Shown piece by piece: positions 12,301-21,935 of a DNA stretch of 64,000 bases; the stretch's first letter is position 1; the number at the start of each line of letters is the position of its first letter. The translations under genes and the position numbers were made by a program. The DNA is from Lytechinus pictus (taxonomy: Eukaryota; Echinodermata; Echinoidea; Temnopleuroida; Toxopneustidae), in NCBI RefSeq assembly GCF_037042905.1, contig NC_087252.1, positions 1,017,501 to 1,081,500 on the forward strand, read 5' to 3'. The notes under the pieces were generated by a model. That model worked only from the letters and a program-made list of their open reading frames with translations, was not told the origin of the DNA and searched no databases.

Positions 12301-15300
12301 TTATCACTATGTGAGGGTCGGGGAATGCATCTGGTTTACATCGAATCGGAGCAAGAACACGATTTCTTAGCCCTTAACCTCCAAAATGGCGGCCACTACT
12401 GGATAGGTCTCTCACACATGACATGGCAAGATGGATCAAGCCCTGTATACAACAACATCCCAGATCAGAACTATGAGTTCGACGATGGGGGAAGCTGTTT
12501 CCAAGCAGCCTGGAGTTTTGGCTGGGAAGACATTAGCTGTTCCGACATGCATTATTACATCTGCGAGAAAGAAGGTGGTATCTTGATCTTGACCCTATTC
12601 TGATAACTCAAAAGCAACTAGATAGAAATATAGAGGATTGCTGAGGCTTAAATAAAAGAGAACAATCGCATATATAGTTCCAATCAAATCATATTATCAC
12701 CCCCCCCCCCCATCTAAAATATAGATCGACGCACCTGCGTGATGCTCTTGATTAGCACCCGGCATGCCTGAAGAATATTGCAATCACTAAATGAGTTCCG
12801 AGAGAGTGGAACTTAGCACTCTGTTTTTTAAATAAAGTTTAACTGATCATCTCAACGATAATCATTCAACAAAGAGATGGAATTTGTTACGGGATTTCAA
12901 GTTTTTATGTATCTCTGCATTCATTGCTTTTAGGTTTGCACAAGAGAAGTGGGCAGTCAAAGGTTAGGCTTCAACAAGTGCTGTAAAAGCATTATGCTCG
13001 TAATGATAATTATTGTTATCGAATTTCTGTAGTTTGTTTGTCAGATATCCTCTCATACGGCGGATCCTGCTACCACTTCGTCCACACCATGTCCAACTTT
13101 TCCTCTGCAAAATCATCATGCGAATCAGTTTCTGATTCGCATCTCGTCTATATCGGCTCGCCGGAAGAACAAGACTTCCTTGAGAGGGAGCTTCCAGACA
13201 TGGCGGAGGGATACTGGATTGGTTTATCCAGTGTGACCTGGCTTGATGGTAGTAGTCTCACCTACAACAATTTCGGAGGACCTTATGTTTCACAGTTTAA
13301 TGATGAAGGGGTTGCTTTCCGAATATTAAAGGGTTCTCGAGCATGGTACGATGTGAGTTACAATGGGAATTTCCGCTACATTTGTGAAAACGAAGGGGGT
13401 GAGTATGATAATAATCATTTTTTTTTTTTTTGGGGGGGGGGGCGTGTTTACATTAGTACCACTTTACTGTTAATACCATCTTATCTCTGTGCTTCATCAG
13501 AGATGTCGGTGTCCACTAACTTGCATTTTTATGGCCCTATGCTTAATGGCATGCATGGTCGGTTCTGTAGACATTTATACAGTGCGTATCAAAAAAAAGT
13601 TTACACTTTGAAAAAGCCCTGGGAATTAAAAAATATACAACATGTGGGTAATTTTTTCACATATAATTTTGGGTTTGGGTCTCATCTAGACATTATTCAG
13701 ACCAGACGAGACATTATTCATAATCGTGATATGCGCTATACAAGAACTGTTTATTATTATTATTATCTATCCAATGAAAGTAAAAGTTTTGACGGAATGT
13801 TACACTAGAGTGAGCACTGTCCATTTTTGTAAAGCTCGCAGAAATCTGTTTGCGGAGAAATGCTTGTTTTCACCGCTGTGTCAAGGGGAAAGGGCAAAAT
13901 CAAACTTACCCTGCTAAACATTTCTCATACATTTCCCTTGCACTTTTAGTCAATTGAAATAAAACGGATACATTCAATCATTTTGTAACAATTTTGCCAC
14001 CCAAATTTAAATTTCAACACTTAGTAAGCACAACCTTTACCCTTTTTGTGCCAGCTGGATCTGAGGACATAACTGAATCTGAACAAAAGTTTATATCAGA
14101 CATCTCCAGCATTTTTTCACTAAGTTTTTATCATTTTAAGTGGGTTTACATTTCATTTATCATTTAATACTTGTTTTTCCACACTTCTCCCAAGCTTGAC
14201 AATGATTAACAAAATGAAAATCAAGCCTAAGCCATTTCATGTAAATCACAGCTCAGTGTAAAGCAAATATCGTCACGATGGCCTCGGTGTGTGGGGAAGT
14301 GGGGTGAGGTGAAATGCACTTTTTGAAGTGTTTTGGGCAAAGAAACAAGTCAAGAAAGGTAAAAGATATCTTCAAATAAATTTTACTAGCTGAATTCCAC
14401 GTGTTCTTCATGATTAAGGTCTACTTTTATTCGCATACCTATTTCAAAGTTCTGCGCAAATCATTTTTCACTAACTTTTCAAAAGTAAGTGGTGCTCACT
14501 CAAGCAGAAATATTTTTCGACAGTTATATCGTCATTTGCTTAAATGGATCTGTACCAATGTTGAAATGTGGAAAAATCTTCAGGATATTACAAATGTATA
14601 ATTTTACAGGATTTTTTCAAAGTGTAAACTTTTTTTTGATACACTGTATAATTCGATATTCTTCCTTAATTCAGCTTTTTCGATTGTGAGTTCTCTATAA
14701 TCTGTAAGTTGTATTTGATTAGTTTAGCAATTACCTGAATAATACCACGTGGTCAGTCCATCTTCTCTATAGATCATCACAATGTTGTCTTTGTTTTGGC
14801 TGATTAGAAGGTCTTTGTTTTGGCTGATTAGACGGTCTTTGTTTTGGCTGATTAGAAGGTCTTTGTTTTGGCTGATTAGAAGGTCTTTGTTTTGGCTGGT
14901 TAGAAGGTCTTTGTTTTGGCTGGTTAGAAGGTCTTTGTTTTGGCTGATTAGAAGGTCTTTGTTTTGGCTGGTTCGACGGTGATTCGTTCCTTTATCCATT
15001 TTATTTAACACAAGCAACAAAACTGTAATCTTTTGTTATTTTTTTCCAATATGCAAAAATCTGCACAAAGTTTGCTCAATAAAGCCAACACGATTCGTAT
15101 AAGTGGTTCAAGAATTATCTAACCGGGCGTTCACAGTTCGTTTCACTTGATTGTAATATTTCTGAACGTAAACCTGTCCTTTGTGGAGTTCCACAGGGCA
15201 GCATTCTTGGTCCACTTTTGTTCATTACTTATATAAATGATATTGATATGTCATCTAGATTGCTTCAATTTATACTTTTCGCTGATGACTCTAATATATT

Positions 15301-16263
15301 TCTGTCGCACCCCGACCCAGAGCAATTGACGCAAATATTTAATGACGAACTAAAAAATGTGTCTAATTGGATAACAGCTAACAAACTCTCTCTTAACCTA
15401 GAAAAAACTAGCTACATGCTATTTAGCAACAAAATTACGAGTGTACCAAAAGATGTAATTTTAAATGATATTGTCATTCAAAGAGTGCGATCTACTAAAT
15501 TTTTGGGACTGATCATTGACGAAAAACTTTCTTGAAAAGCACATATTGATAATATTTGTAAAATCATTGCTCGCAACATCGGTGTCATTAGAAAATTAAG
15601 TTACTTCTTACCCCATTATATTTTGTTATTGTATTCAACGTTAATTTTACCTTATTTGAATAACGGAGTTGTTGCGTGGGGTAATGCAGCGAATTCTCAA
15701 ATTAATGGACTTTTTATTTTACAAAAAAGAGTGATTCGTATTATTAGTCATGCAGAATTCAGGGCACATACAAATATTCTGTTTTTGAGAAATAAAGTCT
15801 TGAAGGTTAAAGATTTATATTCTTTTCAACTCGGACAGTTAATGTTCAAGTTTATCAATAAACAATTACCGTTACCTTATAATAATATGTTTGTAAAAAA
15901 TGATACAATTCATAAGCACTTCACTCGCCAGGCGAGTTCCTTTCATTTACCTCTGAATAGAACATCGTTTGCACAGAAGACATTTGTTTTTACTGGTCCA
16001 AAATTATGGAATTATTTTTCAAAGGATATTATACAATGTAATTCAATACACAATTTCAAAGGAAAACTTAAAAAATATCTTCTGAATTCATATTAGATTA
16101 TCGTTTTTTCCCCAAAGTAATGTAATTCAGAACTTAATATGTAAATGTGTTTATTAATTTCTCTTTGTATATATGTTTAATCGTTTTATGTTTTATGTAA
16201 ACAGTGTATACTGAATCATTTATTTTTATTATTATTTTCTTTTTATTTGTTTATTTTTTATTC

Positions 16264-16303
<40 letters not shown>

Positions 16304-18933
16304 GTTTATTTCTTTATTTCATCTTATTTTTTATTTATAAAATTTACTTATAAAAGGGGGCCTTCACCATACAAGCTCTGCTTTTTAGTTGGTCTCCTTC
16401 CCTTTCGATTTCATGGTATTATTGTATTATAAAGAAATGATTTAAATGTTATATTTTGTAAATATGTATATTGAACTATCATTGTAAATGTAAAAAGATT
16501 GAAAGAGAAAATAAAATGAATTGAATTGAATTGAAGTCAGAATTCCATGCGACAAAGCAGAGTATCTTTGAATACGACGATTTCCATAACTCGATTATTC
16601 AGTTAGTTCTAACGACAATGAAACTCACCTAATATTCTCCCGAAGCTGCCTGTGGTGGAGATGACATCGGACACAACGGTTCGTGCTACCACTTCTCAGC
16701 GGTGACCTCCAGGTTCCCTGAATCAAGATCTACCTGTGAAGGACTCGGGATGCACCTGGTTTTCATTGGATCTCAAGAAGAGCAGGACTTCCTTGTCAGC
16801 AACTTGGTAGATACCGAAGAGTACTGGATCGGTCTGTCCAGTATGGTCTGGCTTGATGGCTCACATCTCGTTTACAACAATATCCCATACCATGACTATG
16901 CCTTTGATGACGAGGGAAAATGCTTCAGGATGTACCCATCGGACCTTGTGTGGTACGATAAGAACTGTTCCGATAGCTATCATTACATTTGTGAGAAAGA
17001 AATCGGTGAGTAGGAGGAATGCTAATTGTGGATCGAGGGCAGTTGATCAAGGGGGGGGGGGGGGGCTCCTATGAAACCTCTTTTAAAAAGGAAATTCCAA
17101 TGAAGGGCATTTCCTGGGGGTCCTGACAAGTCAAGATTTTGTGGTGGAAATGTGGGCCTGCTATTTCTGGTAATTCCTTGATCTGTTTTGAGAAATCCTT
17201 AACGAGACAACAGATGCTTGCCTACCACTTTACTTTTAAAATGGAATCAACTTCATGATAGTCGCCAGATATCACAGATAAGCATATAATGATATTCCCA
17301 TTACATTTTGATGATTATATATTTATGAAGTTATGAATATAAGCATGACAATGGTTTAGAGTTTCAAATTGCTTTGAACTTAGATACCTTTAATGTCGAA
17401 ACGAAGTTCTGCAAGTATTTAACAATATATGCACATCTACCCCGATTCGAAAACTAAACCTGCGTCACTTGTTTCAATTAAGTCCGGTTGCATAAAAAAT
17501 GCAATCAAACTATGTATAAAAAGTAAATCGCATCTTAATTTTCAACCCATCAGAATGCCACATTTAGGATATGCGCTTGATTAAATCCATTCAAACAAGT
17601 TTTTTGGCATATAGGTCACCACGGATTCCGTGCAGTCTCTGGCAATTTTGCAATACTTTGCAAGCTATAAAAATGATATCAGTTATAAATAAAGTTGAGT
17701 TATAGCTATAAAAAGGCAGTCATCAAAGCAATAAAGCTGTTCTCAATGAAATATCTATTTCAATTAATGTTTGACAGATGACCAAGAACCAACTTCGACG
17801 GTACAGCCTTCATCCGATCAAGGTATGCTGTGCACTTCCAACAAAACTAGTTCCGGTTCTGTGCTGTCACGTGGTTTGCAATTCAGTGTGATAGATCATC
17901 ATTGATCATAACATTCCACCTTGGCTATGATCAAAGGAGTTGATTATAGAGATAGGGCCTGTTTTTTGTATAGTTTTGTTGAACCTCGCCATGCTCACGA
18001 TAGGGAGTTTTCGCTTTTACTTCGGGGAAACTATCTACAACGCATCGATTCCTTTGAAAATGCAATTAAAATCAAAATGGAGAGCTGAGAGGCGGTTGTC
18101 GAAAGTTGGTGGACTGGGCCGGCAGATCATCCGATGATTTACCGCGGAAGAACAATTTACCGTGCAAATTACATGTACGTCGTTGTCCAGAGTCAAGAGA
18201 TGCTGCCCCGGTCCATCAACATTCGACAAAAGCCTCTCAGCTCTCTTAGTCATTTGACTTGCATTTTCAAAGGAATTTGTGCGTTGTAGCGAGTTTCCTC
18301 CTAAGAAATGCGAAAAGTCCGGATTGCACTTCGGAAGAACATATTGTGGACTTGCGTGGTACGTGCTGGGGTCGTTCAAACGAGTACTGCACAGCAAGCA
18401 ATAACAACAACAAATTATAATAATAATAAGTCAGGGAAAAATAAAACAAAAATATTGGTGAATATTTGACGAAAATTAGCAAATTAAAGAGTAATTAAAT
18501 TAATGGATTTGAAAACTATTAATGTAACAGTTGAAGACTGAGAGACACAAAGTATTTTATAACACTTAATCAATGGCGCCAATCACCGAGACTGCCACTC
18601 CTCAGGGAAATTATTATCGGCTTATCTCAAATTTCATTGACTTTGTTTTTACGTTTCGTTTAACATTTATCCTCCACAGCCCGCAGTAGATCGTCATTCA
18701 TCAAACTTATCGCCGTCAACTCGTCGCTCACCGGAAGTCACGTGATTGCATCTCATAGCGTTCATTCTGTTACTAGATGCGCCAATTTATGTCTTGATGT
18801 AGAAACATGCTCATGTTTTACGTTCATCGAACACGAGATGGCGTGCTTACTTGGAGTAACTTGTGTGGTCGAAGACGACCTGAACTTTATCGCACAACAA
18901 GGGGCTATAACATACTCCCAACTACATCTTTGA
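6236..18933 (+). CDS. Gene A: secreted protein with four C-type lectin-like domains and a PAN/Apple-like domain (spliced model)
   Basis: Proposed exons: 6236-6305 (signal peptide), 11007-11357, 12221-12574, 13045-13398 and 16646-17005 (four CTLDs), 17778-17822 (linker), 18680-18933 (PAN-like, stop). All junctions are GT/AG and phase 1. The total is 1788 nt, or 595 residues. Each CTLD shows the SCY…F, C(E)…HLV, WIGL, DGS and (Y/I)CE family signatures. CTLD3 lacks the inner disulfide cysteines. The calcium/sugar motif EPN or QPD is not seen in any domain, so classical sugar binding is doubtful. The protein should be secreted; a recognition or immune role is inference from the family. Intron 1 carries a 3.1-kb palindrome and intron 2 holds tandem copies of an exon start. 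Transcription start and any 5' non-coding exon were not identified. Confidence 0.8.
6306..6940. other. Gene A intron 1, proximal part
   Basis: Intron sequence without a recognised element. It includes a GC-rich patch (6731-6860) with CGCGC-rich words and GTGACGTCA-like sites. No exon is evident. Confidence 0.4.
6941..7070. repeat. Hairpin element, about 60-bp arms
   Basis: AAAGCATAGTGGGAATTATT…CTCGGTTGGACTGGCAA is answered by TTGCCAGACCAACCTCGG…AATAATTCCACTATACTTT. The centre reads CTCGGGGCTTCGCCCCTCGGG, itself a tight GC hairpin. The arms are nearly perfect. Confidence 0.9.
7432..10556. mobile_element. 3.1-kb giant palindromic foldback element with 8-bp target duplication
   Basis: The element begins ATGAGGCGCCGAATGTACC and ends with its complement GGTACATTCGGCGCCTCAT. 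It is flanked by the direct repeat ACACAAAT (7424-7431 and 10557-10564). Unique outer arms of about 210 bp mirror each other. Between them lie arrays of about 32-bp units containing the palindrome ATTATTTATAAATAAT plus CATTATTTG/GTTTTTC spacers. The array orientation flips near 8330, 8812, 9188, 9585 and 9843. There is no coding capacity. It sits in intron 1 of gene A. Confidence 0.9.
10565..10723. repeat. Hairpin element abutting the giant palindrome
   Basis: AGCGAATA…TGCGAGATTTCGCATTCGGTG…CTCTATTCAAC pairs with GTTGAATAGAG…CATGCGAAATCTCGCACCATCGCAC…TATTCGCT. The matching outer end CACAAATAGCG (from 10558) spans the target duplication, so the giant palindrome apparently inserted at the edge of this older hairpin. 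Confidence 0.8.
11007..11357 (+). CDS. Gene A exon 2: CTLD1
   Basis: Acceptor …TTCCCTAAG, donor A|GTGAGT, 351 nt, phase 1-1. The exon reads CAPSLIQHRGSCYHF…CEDLGMHLVYI…SWIGLSGFSWMDGSG…LCFRI…WYDRRC…HICEKSG. All six cysteines of a long-form CTLD are present. There is no EPN/QPD, and WYD replaces the usual WND. It corresponds to CTLD1 of genes B and C. Confidence 0.88.
11593..12150 (+). pseudogene. Tandem partial copies of a CTLD exon start within intron 2
   Basis: Four degraded copies of the intron-3'/exon-5' segment of CTLD2 precede the real exon. Each has a (T)GTAGCC-like acceptor and a …GATCAGAACGA…CATGCTGGTTCTTG…-like start (landmarks near 11607, 11691, 11863 and 12053, against 12228 in the intact exon). 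Spacing is about 84-190 bp. All lose the frame soon after the SCYHF position and lack the rest of the domain. They cannot encode a CTLD. Confidence 0.8.
12221..12574 (+). CDS. Gene A exon 3: CTLD2
   Basis: Acceptor TTTTTTTACCTGTAG, donor G|GTGGTA, 354 nt, phase 1-1. The exon reads CADQNDMEHAGSCYHY…CEGRGMHLVYIES…YWIGLSHMTWQDGSS…SCFQAAWSFGWEDISCSDMHYYICEKEG. All six cysteines are present. The distinctive FGWED…MHYYICEK end is shared with CTLD2 of B and C, so module order is conserved. Confidence 0.88.
13045..13398 (+). CDS. Gene A exon 4: CTLD3 without inner cysteines
   Basis: Acceptor GTTTGTCAG, donor G|GTGAGT, 354 nt, phase 1-1. The exon reads SYGGSCYHF…CESVSDSHLVYIGS…YWIGLSSVTWLDGSSLTYNNFGGPY…VAFRILKGSRAWYD…FRYICENEGG. 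Only the outer cysteine pair remains. The two inner-disulfide cysteines (normally before FR and after W-D) are replaced by Ala and by a Cys-free NG stretch. The extra N-terminal Cys is also absent. Confidence 0.87.
13580..14646. mobile_element. Tc1/mariner-like TIR element in TA target site
   Basis: CAGTGCGTATCAAAAAAAAG…TTACACTTTGAAAAA at the left pairs with TTTTTCAAAGTGTAAAC…TTTTGATACACTG at the right, and TA flanks both ends. Length is about 1.07 kb. I see no intact transposase, so it is nonautonomous or decayed. It lies in the CTLD3-CTLD4 intron of gene A. Confidence 0.8.
14787..14980. repeat. 24-bp minisatellite, eight copies
   Basis: The unit is GTCTTTGTTTTGGCTGATTA plus GAAG, repeated eight times with few differences (GATTA/GGTTA, GAAG/GACG). 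Because 24 is a multiple of three and the unit lacks stops, frames stay open on both strands (SQNKDLLI repeats on the minus strand). This is a repeat artefact. Confidence 0.95.
15095..16535 (+). mobile_element. 5'-truncated LINE, reverse transcriptase 3' half with one stop codon
   Basis: From about 15098 the frame reads WFKNYLTGRSQF…[15 protein letters not shown]…FADDSNIF (RT palm motifs; FADD is the catalytic loop)…NWITANKLSLN…STKFLGLIIDEKLS. It is then interrupted by a single TGA at 15533-15535, probably from a TGG Trp codon. The same frame continues to 16096 through the C-terminal part (…FVFTGPKLWNYFS…). The tail ends AATAAAATGAATTGAATTGA near 16534. It is much younger than the LINE at 2-2061. 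Confidence 0.88.
16263..16302. repeat. (AT)n microsatellite in the LINE tail
   Basis: About 19 uninterrupted AT dinucleotides. Confidence 0.95.
16646..17005 (+). CDS. Gene A exon 5: CTLD4
   Basis: Acceptor ATTCTCCCGAAG, donor G|GTGAGT, 360 nt, phase 1-1. The exon reads ACGGDDIGHNGSCYHF…CEGLGMHLVFIGSQEEQDFL…YWIGLSSMVWLDGSHLVYNNIPY…KCFRMYPSDLVWYDKNCSDSYHYICEKEIG. Six cysteines are present. The acidic loop DYAFDDEGKCF sits where other CTLDs carry calcium ligands. It matches CTLD4 of B and C. Confidence 0.88.
17006..17777. other. Gene A intron, no recognised element
   Basis: AT-rich intron with a G15 run at 17051-17065. No exon or clear repeat was seen. Confidence 0.5.
17778..17822 (+). CDS. 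Gene A exon 6: Ser/Thr/Pro-rich linker
   Basis: Acceptor TGTTTGACAG, donor AAG|GTATGC, 45 nt, phase 1-1. It encodes DDQEPTSTVQPSSDQ, a short hydrophilic hinge between CTLD4 and the PAN-like domain. Position and phase match the 57-nt linker exons of B and C. Confidence 0.72.
18002..18310. repeat. Inverted repeat element, about 100-bp arms
   Basis: Left arm words (CGATTCCTTTGAAAATGCAA, GGAGAGCTGAGAGGCGGTTG) recur as complements on the right (TTGCATTTTCAAAGGAATTT, GCCTCTCAGCTCTCTTAG). The arms are imperfect. It lies in the last intron of gene A and explains the open frames on both strands there. Confidence 0.75.
18680..18933 (+). CDS. Gene A last exon: PAN/Apple-like domain and stop
   Basis: Acceptor TATCCTCCACAG, phase 1, ending at TGA 18931-18933. 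The exon reads SFIKLIAVNSS…SVHSVTRCANLCLDVETCSCFTFIEHEMACLLGVTCVVEDD…GAITYSQLHL. The SV-RCA--CL…CSCF-F pattern with six cysteines and a closing aromatic strand fits the PAN/Apple superfamily, known for protein or carbohydrate binding. The assignment rests on pattern only. Confidence 0.8.
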
Positions 18934-18977
18934 GAATACGATATTACAATAATGCTTTCAAATTTTAAGTGGTTATA

Positions 18978-18983
18978 AATAAA
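18978..18983 (+). promoter_or_regulatory. Possible polyadenylation signal, gene A
   Basis: AATAAA 45 bp after the stop codon. A second AATAAA follows near 19005. Confidence 0.5.
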
Positions 18984-19143
18984 CTGTGCATAGATATTAG
19001 ACCGATGAATAAAGAGATCGAGTCGGTTGTAGACTAAATGATTATTAGACTAAGTGAATAAACCAAGACAAGTAGACGGTTGAACAAACTGGTCAGGGAC
19101 CAAAGTGGCCTTGAGACGAAGTGGCAATTAGACCAACAGGTCC

Positions 19144-19597
19144 GGGGGGGGGGCAGTCAAATGTATTGCTGTACACACGCGTGGCCAAATTATTTCAAAA
19201 TACCCCCTTAACCAGTTTTTCTCTGTGTGCAAAATAACCCCCTAAACAAGTTTTTCGCGGGCTTTATTTACACATTTTGGCCCCTAAACAAGTTGTCGCC
19301 AGAATATGACCCCGGGTAAAAGGCTTGGACAAAAAAAATGCAATAAATACGTTTGGCTAGTCTTAAAAAAAGCTTTGAAAAAAATACATACCCTAAATAT
19401 GTTTGACCCTGCGATTGACAATTGACCAGTCTTTTCAAAACTACCCCTTATTTTTGATAATCGGTGTTTTTGATACCCTTAACAAGTGCACGCGCGGCCC
19501 GCGTCCAATACTGAAAAAACACCCCTTTAAACGCGTTTTTTTTGGGGGGTCACGTGTTTGTACAGCAATATATTTGACTGCCCCCCCCCCCCCCCCC
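19144..19597. mobile_element. C/G-run-bounded TIR element
   Basis: A G-run then CAGTCAAATGTATTGCTGTA at the left pairs with TACAGCAATATATTTGACTG then a C-run at the right. Internal blocks of CCCTTAACAAGTTTTT type recur four to five times. There is no coding capacity. Confidence 0.75.
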
Positions 19598-20270
19598 GGC
19601 AACGGAGGTAATACATGCTACTGCTGACAGGCCTGAGGATTATTATTTTTCTTTTAATTGGCAGGACGATTAATTTTTTTTCTCATGTATTAAATTAGTT
19701 TAATGTGCAGTTGGCATGGTGGGGGACGAAAGACTTTTGACGGTATATAGGATCCTTGAAGAGACCCAATATGTGATATGACTGTCGTGCACATTTTAGT
19801 AGATATACCAAAATATGCACAGCAAATTCTCTTCATTTGCATTTTGTCGTGTTTGTTTTTAACATTATTCTTATATCGTATCCATGTTATACTTAGTCAC
19901 TGACATGATGATCTTGTTTTAGCCTGGCTTCTATTCATTCAGTCAAGCATTTTGATTACGATGACTGGCCTCTGCATGCATTATCATCACTTGTACTTGT
20001 TTATTTATGGATTTTATCAATGAAATTATTTATTGTAATCTAAATGTTGCGTTGCAATATGATAGAAATGTTGGTTTTATTCGCTATCGCAGATTTGCAT
20101 TTTTATTTAGAAATTAATTTAGAAACTCCTGCAAGCAATCAACATGATTTTGTTCATTTTCGATATTATGTGACACATAACATATTTAATCTTCCATAAA
20201 TTTAATCATGTTTAGTGATTGCTGATGTCGATTCTCTGCTTAAGTTTATCCACAATTGTCGCAATTAAAC

Positions 20271-20503
20271 ACTGCAAAAACACCGGTGTTGATTTATCAC
20301 CAGCACAGAATCTATATATGTCCACACCAGAGAAGTGTTAAACAACACCAGTTTGGTTTTGGTCTAACACCAGATAGGTGTTTATACAACACCAATTAGT
20401 AGTAAAACAGCAATCCAAACTATTGTTGTTTCAATACTTCTCTGATGTGGACAAATATAGATTCTGGGGTGGTGTTAAATCAACACCTGAGTTTTTGCAG
20501 TGA
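20271..20503. mobile_element. MITE with CACTGCAAAAAC termini (copy 1 only)
   Basis: CACTGCAAAAACACCGGTG and CACAGAATCTATAT at the left pair with ATATAGATTCTGGGGTGGTG and …GTTTTTGCAGTG at the right. It is missing from the matching place in copy 2, where TGATTGC runs straight into ATGAGCTTTC. Confidence 0.8.
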
Positions 20504-21089
20504 ACGCCACACGACTGCTACATGAGCTTTCTAATATATTTTTTGATCAATAAAAGAAACCTAGTTTTCATTCACTTCGGTTTATTGTAAAACCCTCTCG
20601 TTAAAAGTGTGTGTGCATATGAGAGGGTGTGTATGTGTATCAATGATATAAATATCCTATAGAACTCTAAAATTTAGAATAGAGAAGTAAATGATTTTAA
20701 TTAAATGGATATTTGCCCAAACCACATTCGTATCATGGCACAACCAAGTACATGGAGAATAGATAGAGATTTGAAATCATTAATAAAGTCATGCAGGCAT
20801 ATTTATTCAGGTCACGAATCCCTTTTCGAGGTGGATATTTGATTTTAAACTGGTAGCTTGAGATGCAATGTGTGCAGGTAATATCCTGAGGAACTGCAAT
20901 TAGGTTGAGCGGGGCTGAAATTTGTTATATATTATTTATAATAAAAATACTCAGAGGCAAGAATCGTAGAGAGAATAATATTTCAACGAGAATTTCACGA
21001 ATTAGATTAATATTTGCTCAATACCGATTTCGTGGAATGATTCTCTTACATTCTCCTCGGCATGTGTCTTAAATAGAGATATATCAGCA

Positions 21090-21181
21090 TTCTCATCACA
21101 CCTTCTCAAAAAGGGTGACGAGTATCCAGCAGAAGGAACATTTTTCACGAGAAGAAGAAGCTCATCCAGTTTGATCTCATA
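21090..21181 (+). other. Candidate 5' non-coding exon of gene B
   Basis: The sequence ends in TTTGATCTCATA|GTGAGTTTTG, a strong donor, and the coding leader exon 680 bp downstream begins right at an acceptor, so an upstream exon must exist. AAATAGAGATATAT at 21071-21084 could serve as a TATA-type element. The start is not defined by sequence alone. This region is replaced in gene C. Confidence 0.35.
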
Positions 21182-21533
21182 GTGAGTTTTGCAATTAACT
21201 CATTGATTTATGAGTTTTTTAATTACCATATACATCGTCTAGGGATCATTCGCTTCCGGTAGTCAATTCGATATTGAATCACTATTGTACTTTTGCTGAA
21301 GGGTGTACTTGGTGGTCATACGAGCAAGAATAAGTTGATTGATGCAGACATTCATATGTAATTCCTGATTTAATCTTTGTTAAATTCGTGAAAAAGACAA
21401 AGAGAGATAATTGTGATATGAGAACGATCAAATGGGAATAGGCTTAATGTTGTAAATGCCATGTAAGGTAGAATGACAGTGTGTGTGTTCAGGTGTATAT
21501 TCAAATTGATTCGGACTTCAATATTACACTCTA

Positions 21534-21846
21534 TGGCCCGTATTTTGAAGTCAGGTTTAACTTAGACCATGGTCTAACTCTGTACTAAAATTATGGGAAG
21601 CCAAAAGTGTCAAAATTTGTAATAATTTGTATGATTCTTATGGTTACTGTGCTCTTTCCTGATTCATCGATGGTGGAGATAATCATCTATTTATACTTCC
21701 TAGACAATTATGAATGATCTGAGAGCCAGAAGATGTGAAATATTATGTCTCTACTGTTAGTGATTTATGTAGCAATTGGCTATCTATACTTAAACTACAA
21801 CTTTAAACCGGAGTTTAAGTTAAACCTTACTTCGGAATAAGGGCCA
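21534..21846. mobile_element. MITE before gene B leader exon
   Basis: TGGCCCGTATTTTGAAGTCA plus GGTTTAACTTAGACC at the left pairs with …GAGTTTAAGTTAAACC and GGAATAAGGGCCA at the right. It ends 16 bp before the leader exon and is also present in copy 2 (37372-37684), so it predates the duplication. Confidence 0.82.
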
Positions 21847-21862
21847 ATGTTTTTATTTACAG

Positions 21863-21935
21863 ATGGAGCTGACGTCGTTGATTATTTTCGTTGTGGTGTT
21901 CAACCAACACATAACATTTACTCTTCAGCAAGAAG
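21863..21935 (+). CDS. Gene B exon 1: signal peptide
   Basis: The acceptor TTTTTATTTACAG is directly followed by ATG, and the donor is G|GTAGGT. It encodes MELTSLIIFVVVFNQ…TFTLQQE, a short basic-free n-region with a hydrophobic core. 73 nt, ending in phase 1. Confidence 0.82.

Noticed and set aside
14724-15020. Minus-strand ORF with SQNKDLLI repeats
   Set aside because: It is produced by the 24-bp minisatellite; the plus strand is open as well.
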